Below, one piece after another: positions 59,409 to 64,000 of a DNA stretch of 64,000 nt. How positions within the stretch are numbered: position 1 is the first letter of the stretch; each line of letters begins with the position of its first letter. Made by a program: the position numbers and the translations under genes. The notes beneath the pieces were generated by a model, which ran no database searches, was not told where the DNA came from, and saw nothing but the letters and a program-made list of their open reading frames with translations. The stretch comes from Pseudomonas wayambapalatensis (GTDB lineage: Bacteria > Pseudomonadota > Gammaproteobacteria > Pseudomonadales > Pseudomonadaceae): contig CP077096.1 in assembly GCA_014268975.2 (NCBI GenBank), forward strand, positions 2,331,501 to 2,395,500, read 5' to 3'.

Positions 59409-59643
59409 CATCGCCTCCATTGCGCACAAAGCGGGTGCCTGGGGCGTACTCCAGCAGGTCGCACACCCGGTTGATGATCTTGAGCGCGGCATCGAACACC
59501 TTCGCGTCGTCCGGCTCGCGGGCCAGGCGCTTCATGCTCGGCTGGTGCTCGAGGCAGACCTTGTCGACCAGGCGCCGCGCCAGCCTGCGGAGGTGATCGG
59601 CGCTGTCGTGCATGCGCAGGCTTAGCGCGAAGGCCAGGGCCAC
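59383..59643 (-). CDS. Phage hypothetical protein, N-terminally cut
   Basis: This 86-residue frame (GTG start; ALAFALSLRMHDSADHLRRL ... RFVRNGGDDGSDAAAA) resembles a short helical Pseudomonas phage protein. The frame reads back through GGQYRPDDV to a TAG at about 59692, with no ATG, so its true N-terminus was probably lost at the junction with the toxin gene. It overlaps the start of the adjacent pseudogene by 26 bases. Confidence 0.55.
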   Translation of the reverse strand: MALAFALSLRMHDSADHLRRLARRLVDKVCLEHQPSMKRLAREPDDAKVFDAALKIINRVCDLLEYAPGTRFVRNGGDDGSDAAAA

Positions 59644-59679
59644 GTCATCAGGCCGGTACTGGCCGCCACTGACCTGTTT

Positions 59680-60752
59680 GTGGTTGGGACCGTGCTAGGC
59701 ACTGGAGCGGGAAGTGACAAGGCTAATCGTGTGCTGGTCGCACGCGAACTCACCCGCCAGATCGGCAGCCGAAATGAGGAAACCCGAGCCGCCACCATCA
59801 ATGCACTTCTGGACAAGGTGGCACCAGGCGAGCGGACCCAGGACTTTGAGCTCGTCGCTCGAAGCCTGACTGCCATCGGGGCAGACGATCCGGAAAAAGT
59901 GCTCGGCATCTTGAGCGTGATGAATCGCGCCAACCTTGTGCAACAAAGCCAGCAAAACATCGTCCCTGCCGTTTGGGCCGGCTATGTACTGATGGGGGCA
60001 CTCGCGACCACGCTGACTGCCACTCAGTTACCTCCCGAGCGCCAGCCCGAGATGCAGGCGGCGGTATCGAGTGCCATTGACTCGATCGAGTCGAATGTGC
60101 GCGACCTGAATCAGCGTGCCGAAATGGTTAAGCTGATTGTGGATGTCGCCATTGAAAACGTCGGCTTGCCGATACATGTGCTTGACCCGAGTTTGAAGAA
60201 GTACGACGGTCTGCTGGTCGAAGCGGGTAAGCAGAATCCCGGCAGCGGGGGCTATGCTGGCGGTGAGCAGCCGACCAGCACATCGCATACAGGCGGCAAT
60301 CAGCTTGATGGGCAGCCGGGGAGGGAGATCTACGTCACTCCCGGGCATCAGCTGAATCCGGGTGCCGTTTATTCGGAGGGCGCTGGAGATAGCGGTGCAG
60401 GTGCTAAAGACCTCGGGAAGATTTCATTTGATGCGGCTAACGGTGTGGGAACCATATATTCACCAAAAGTAACTCTGAAGGCCGGTGAAGTTATTTTCGA
60501 CGATTTTGCTGTTGGGACATCGAAAGGTTTTATAGGTCATGGCTCCGATGGAGCTGCGGAGCTTGTGGGGCCGCTTAAGGAGCTTTTAGCTTACACTCAA
60601 GCTAAAGGGGGGAGACTGTCACGCTCAGAGGTTATTATGCATCGGAAGAGGGAGCCGCGCTGGGGGCGGGAAAAGTAGGAGAAAAATTTTCCTTCAGTTT
60701 CCCTGCAACGAAAGAAGGACTGCGCGAGTTTTTAAAAGGGCTAAAGCAGTGA
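59680..60752 (+). pseudogene. Orphan CdiA-like toxin C-terminus, frame broken at G6
   Basis: The first frame runs from GTG 59680 to TAG 60676 (332 aa), with no ribosome site, so it is the cut end of a larger exported protein. Residues 1-200 (VARELTRQIGSRNEET ... NPGSGGYAGGEQPTSTSHTG) resemble the region before the toxin domain of Pseudomonas CdiA/hemagglutinin proteins. At a G6 tract near 60606 the frame slips. Adding one G gives ETVTLRGYYASEEGAAL ... REFLKGLKQ with stop at 60750-60752, overlapping the next gene. The toxin activity is unknown. Confidence 0.65.
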
Positions 60753-61138
60753 GCGGAATTATGGCAATTGAGAAGTATTTGCACAGCCTGCAGGCCTCCG
60801 GCTACTGCGAATATCCAGAGCCTCAAAGCGATTTACTATTGGGGGCGAGCGTGTACAAATTGCCCTTGAATGAATCCGATATAGAGTTGTTTGAAAATGG
60901 TTTCAGGGTTGACGGTCGGATGGTGCAAGTGAAAGTTGTTATTTCAGGAGTTCTGAAAATAACGAGCCATCTTTCCGCAAAGGTGTTCTCTGAGGCTTCA
61001 GGGAGTCAGCGTGTGGATACCCTTGTTCCTATGGAGATACACACACAAAGCGCAATGTTGGTACTGAGTGTGCCATTGCTCATTTACTCGCGACTGTTAA
61101 TAGTTTTGAATGAAATGTGGCGCCGCCATAGGGGCTAG
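60749..61138 (+). CDS. Putative immunity protein
   Basis: This 129-residue protein starts at GTG 60749, overlapping the restored toxin stop (GTGA), or at ATG 60761. It has a compact N-terminal domain (YLHSLQASGYCEYPEPQ ... DIELFENGFRVDGRM) and a hydrophobic C-terminal stretch (AMLVLSVPLLIYSRLLIVL) that may be a membrane helix. AT-rich. No family was recognised. Position and overlap suggest it neutralises the preceding toxin domain. Confidence 0.6.
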   Translation: MSGIMAIEKYLHSLQASGYCEYPEPQSDLLLGASVYKLPLNESDIELFENGFRVDGRMVQVKVVISGVLKITSHLSAKVFSEASGSQRVDTLVPMEIHTQSAMLVLSVPLLIYSRLLIVLNEMWRRHRG

Positions 61139-61151
61139 CCTAGGTGGCGTT

Positions 61152-61274
61152 CATGTTGATAGGGGAATTGTTTTTCGGATGCTGCAAGATCCAAGACAAG
61201 CTTCAAGGGGGTGACGAGTATGATGTACTTTACGGAAGTTTAATTGCTGATGCCTGGGTTATAGGATGTGAGTA
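61152..61274 (+). CDS. Possible 40-residue remnant ORF
   Basis: An ATG frame MLIGELFFGCCKIQDKLQ... ends at TAA near 61274 and is followed by a 24-codon frame that overlaps it. Both are AT-rich like the immunity gene and may be remains of a second small immunity or orphan gene. Support is weak. Confidence 0.25.
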
Positions 61275-61360
61275 AGCTGGCTTTAGTTGATCCCATTAAT
61301 CGTGATGCTTTTCATTCCCTCGAAACTTTTTTGGCAGAGTGAAGCCATTTACCGCTCCTG

Positions 61361-61909
61361 CTACCCTCGACTCCAACAGCCCACCGGTACCTCATTCACC
61401 AACCACACACCATTGTCCGCTTGGTAGAAACGCGCGCCAGCTTCGCGCATCTTCGATGTATTTATCACCAGCAATACGGGTTCTCCGTAGCGTCTACCCA
61501 CGCCCAGCGCCGTTTCTGGGTCTTCACTCAGGTGCACATGGTGGCGAGAACCGGCAACCAGACCCTGTACCTCGATGGACGCCATGAAACGGCTGGCGGT
61601 TCCGTGGTAGAGCAGGGCGGGCGGGGTCTTTTCGACATGTTGGAGGGCGACCTGAGTCGTGCTGTGGCCTTGGGCGGCGCGGATATATCGCGCATCGTCC
61701 GAAAGGGTGAAGCGCTTCTTGTCGTTGGTTTCAACCACGTCGTGCAGGACGGCGCGGTCAAAACTGCGTCCTTGCTCAGCGGCATTACGCAATAGTGTAT
61801 CCACCTCGGCCCAACCTTCGCGGTCCAAGGTCAAGCCGATGGAGTGCGGAGCATGGCGTAGCACATAGCTGAGATACTTACTGAGTTCGTCGCGTTGTTT
61901 CTTGTTCAA
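61361..61909 (-). CDS. kptA: RNA 2'-phosphotransferase
   Basis: This 182-residue Tpt1/KptA enzyme removes a 2'-phosphate from RNA using NAD+, giving ADP-ribose-1'',2''-cyclic phosphate. Motifs: KYLSYVLRHAPHSIGLTLDREGW, YIRAAQGHS, LYHGTASRF and HLSEDPETALGVGRRYG, with the conserved Arg/His set. Bacteria lack the fungal tRNA-splicing pathway that makes its usual substrate, so its role is unclear. It is next to the toxin-immunity remnant. Confidence 0.92.
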   Translation of the reverse strand: MNKKQRDELSKYLSYVLRHAPHSIGLTLDREGWAEVDTLLRNAAEQGRSFDRAVLHDVVETNDKKRFTLSDDARYIRAAQGHSTTQVALQHVEKTPPALLYHGTASRFMASIEVQGLVAGSRHHVHLSEDPETALGVGRRYGEPVLLVINTSKMREAGARFYQADNGVWLVNEVPVGCWSRG

Positions 61910-62061
61910 GGCAATGATCCTTTTGTCTTAATCCTTTTTTAGCGCGGTGATTGTGATCCCTAACATGCCGCTGCTCAAGTAGTGCCGCTCGCTTGACGAC
62001 CACCACGCACGCCGTTAATGTCCCGGCGCGTCCATCCGGGCAAACCTCAAAAGGAGTTGTA

Positions 62062-62412
62062 ATGAACACGATGTCATTGTGCGCCGGTGCCTTGCTCGGG
62101 CTTTTCATGGTCGGTTGCGCGGTGCAGGACAAGCTCGACACCAGTCGCCTGACCCGTTTCGATGAGTACCACGCCAACCTTGAGGCCAATGGTGCGCGCT
62201 ATACCCTCGACGCCTACATCATTCCGTTCTACCAGCCGTTCTTCATCACCGTCGAACGTGACGATGGCAAGCCGATGGAGCTCGCCGAAGCGGCTGCGGT
62301 CGCCCAGCCGTACATCGTACCGCGGGGCTGCACTCAGCCTGCCGTGCGGCGCCCTGATCTGGACCGCAGCAATGCGGCCAAGACCCAATGGATCGTTGGC
62401 ATCGAATGCTAA
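62062..62412 (+). CDS. Small lipoprotein
   Basis: This 116-residue protein has AAGGAG before the ATG and the lipobox LLGLFMVGC. The mature part includes RFDEYHANLEANGARYTLD, a Cys (PRGCTQ) and a C-terminal Cys. Possibly beta-rich. Function unknown. Confidence 0.75.
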   Translation: MNTMSLCAGALLGLFMVGCAVQDKLDTSRLTRFDEYHANLEANGARYTLDAYIIPFYQPFFITVERDDGKPMELAEAAAVAQPYIVPRGCTQPAVRRPDLDRSNAAKTQWIVGIEC

Positions 62413-62517
62413 CGCCAGTGGCAGCGCCACTTCCGAAGCGGCGCAGCAAATAGTCAAAGCCTTGCTGATACTAGGGGGCTCCAGGCTTTCATCTCGCGAT
62501 CCAGATTTCGGGTAGCT

Positions 62518-63036
62518 ATGTTTACGACTGTCCGCGTTGCTGTGCCAGAGGATGCGAGCCTCTTACTCTCAATCGAGCGTTCTGCCGCGCAAGCCTTTCG
62601 TGTGTTTGAAGGGTTAAGCTGGCTCGCTGATTCTCCTCCTATGCCGCTTGAACGGCATCTTGAGCTCATCGAGCGCTCGACGTGCTGGGTGGCCATCGAT
62701 GCTGAAAATCGTCCGCAAGGATTTCTCAGTGCCGATATCTACGGTAGAGACCTTCATATCCATGAACTTTCCGTTCGACACACCCTGCAAGGGCAGGGCA
62801 TAGGGCGACAGCTCGTTCAAGCGGCGCAGGCTTATGTTGAGATCAATGAGCTGCATGCGCTGACTCTCACAACCTTCAAAGACGTACCGTGGAATGCTCC
62901 GTTCTACGCTCGTCTCGGTTTTCAGATTGAATCCGACCAATGCGTCGATGAAAGGCTGTCAACACTGTTGAATGAAGAGTATGAACACGGATTTCCCGTG
63001 GGAAGCAGGTGTGCAATGGTCTGGAGAGCGGGCTAG
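62518..63036 (+). CDS. GNAT acetyltransferase
   Basis: This 172-residue protein has the GNAT core: LHIHELSVRHTLQGQGIGRQL (acetyl-CoA loop Q/R-x-x-G-x-G), ALTLTTFKDVPWNAPFYARLGFQ. It is of the general small-molecule acetyltransferase type; the substrate is not visible. Single gene, in ordinary GC sequence. Confidence 0.88.
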   Translation: MFTTVRVAVPEDASLLLSIERSAAQAFRVFEGLSWLADSPPMPLERHLELIERSTCWVAIDAENRPQGFLSADIYGRDLHIHELSVRHTLQGQGIGRQLVQAAQAYVEINELHALTLTTFKDVPWNAPFYARLGFQIESDQCVDERLSTLLNEEYEHGFPVGSRCAMVWRAG

Positions 63037-63079
63037 CAATGTTGAAGAGCGGCACTGGGAGCGGTGGTGTTTCGAAGGC

Positions 63080-64000
63080 TCAGTCCACCCACCGCCACAG
63101 CGGCTCATCCAGCAACCCGACCCCACGCAACTGCGTCTGCCCCTGATCCTTCTCAAGCTCCAGCACATTGCACCCCTCACACGCGGTCAGCGCGTCGATC
63201 AGCGGCCTGCTGTGCGACACCACCCACACCTGGCTGCGTTGCGACGCGCGGATGATCAAGCGCGCCAGCGCTGGCAGCAGGTCGGCATGCAGGCTGGTTT
63301 CCGGTTCGTTGAGCACCATCAGTGACGGTGGTCGAGGCGTCAGCAGGGCCGCGACCAGCAACAGGTAACGCAAGGTGCCGTCCGACAGCTCCGTCCCGCC
63401 CAGCGGGCGCAACAGCCCGTGCTGGTGAAGCCTTACGCTGAACAGCCCGCCGGGTGGTGCATCGATCTCCAGGCGGCTGCCGGGAAATGCGTCATCCAGA
63501 GCGGCAACCAGGTCTTCGACGTCACCAATCTCGATGATGGTCTGCAGTGCCGAGGCGAGGTTGCGGCCGTCGTGGTGCAGCACGGGTGAGCGGGTGCCCA
63601 GTTGCGGTTGGCGGCAGGGGGCGTCGCGGTCGATGCGGAAGTGATCGTAGAAGCGCCAACTGTTGATGAACGCGCGCAGCTCGCCGATTTCCGGGGCCTG
63701 GCGGGGGCGGCCGACGATGTTGAAGAAGCTTTCGCTGCTGTCGGCATGCTGGTCGAGTACGGACCAGCTGTTGCCTTCGCGGGCACGTACCAGGGCGTTC
63801 TTGCGCTCGACCAGCAGGGAGGAGGGGCGGTAGGCGCCGGCGCCCCAGATGGCTTCGCACTTGATCTCGGGGTCGAGCATGAAGGCGCTCGGGTAGGGCA
63901 GCGGGATGGGTAGGCCCAGGGAGATGGCGAAGCCGAAATCCTCGGTGGCGAAGCCCAGGCGCAGGCGTCTGACGTCGGTGGGGTGCTGGCCTTGGATGGG
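63080..64000 (-). CDS. AAA family ATPase, partial
   Basis: The reverse-strand frame stops at 63080 and is open to the right edge, so the N-terminal end is missing. The visible 306 residues carry a Walker B region VLNEPETSLHADLLPALARL, an ABC-like signature ELSDGTLRYLLLVAALL and the switch WVVSHSRPLIDAL. This is the AAA_21 / predicted ATPase type related to OLD nucleases and abortive systems. Function cannot be decided without the missing part. Confidence 0.85.
   Translation of the reverse strand, partial: PIQGQHPTDVRRLRLGFATEDFGFAISLGLPIPLPYPSAFMLDPEIKCEAIWGAGAYRPSSLLVERKNALVRAREGNSWSVLDQHADSSESFFNIVGRPRQAPEIGELRAFINSWRFYDHFRIDRDAPCRQPQLGTRSPVLHHDGRNLASALQTIIEIGDVEDLVAALDDAFPGSRLEIDAPPGGLFSVRLHQHGLLRPLGGTELSDGTLRYLLLVAALLTPRPPSLMVLNEPETSLHADLLPALARLIIRASQRSQVWVVSHSRPLIDALTACEGCNVLELEKDQGQTQLRGVGLLDEPLWRWVD

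Overview
This window looks like chromosome from a fluorescent Pseudomonas, most probably of the P. putida group. The basis is high-GC coding sequence and family-level recognition of many genes: the thrS-infC-rpmI-rplT-pheS-pheT-ihfA-merR block, a CsrA/RsmE-type regulator, DUF2388, DUF1654 and DUF1883 proteins, P. putida-style REP elements, NhaR/SstT, and an ansB/rbs cluster. No rRNA and no CRISPR array were seen. There are four tRNA genes: Leu(UAA), two copies of Val(GAC), and Pro(GGG).

Layout. 1-1150 is the decayed end of a prophage, with a partial gene, one intact phage-type gene, a frameshifted gene and two tiny overlapping ORFs. 1380-6700 holds small accessory genes: an EAL-type c-di-GMP phosphodiesterase, an AraC-GyrI regulator, a DUF2388 protein, a PL7 alginate-lyase-like protein, a very acidic small protein, DoxX and tRNA-Leu. 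7069-10325 is a signalling cassette of PAS histidine kinase, double-domain KaiC-like ATPase and stand-alone receiver, followed convergently by csrA/rsmE. 10590-14250 is topoisomerase IB and modABC under a ModE-like palindrome. 14359-20869 holds small conserved genes, two di-haem cytochromes c, UDP-glucose dehydrogenase, galU and glutathione reductase. 21092-24883 is a compact chaperone-usher fimbrial operon. 25036-27287 is ahpC-ahpF, closed by a large REP palindrome.

27436-40290 contains YceH, SstT, NhaR, TerC, a C39-like lipoprotein that seems to lack its catalytic residues, a PuuB-type oxidase, the duplicated tRNA-Val unit, a SPOR-type lipoprotein, an HD protein, a divergent MarR/aldo-keto reductase pair, a secreted endonuclease I and a periplasmic glutaminase-asparaginase. 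40691-47717 is the ribose operon rbsBACRKD plus a secreted nucleoside hydrolase, consistent with nucleoside salvage: the hydrolase would release ribose outside the cytoplasm, RbsBAC would import it and RbsK would phosphorylate it. 48193-56913 is the translation block, with infC probably starting at a rare AUU codon.

57013-62000 is an accessory island inserted next to tRNA-Pro(GGG). It holds an integrase remnant, phage genes (one with a nonsense codon and a 139-bp MITE whose removal restores the frame), an AT-richer acetyltransferase, and an orphan CdiA-like toxin C-terminus with a likely immunity gene. The toxin frame is broken at a G6 tract, and restoring it makes the toxin stop codon overlap the immunity start. 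A KptA RNA 2'-phosphotransferase, a lipoprotein, a second acetyltransferase and a partial AAA ATPase close the window.

The most interesting material is the KaiC/kinase/receiver/CsrA cassette, the slippage-broken toxin-immunity module, and the MITE-interrupted phage gene.
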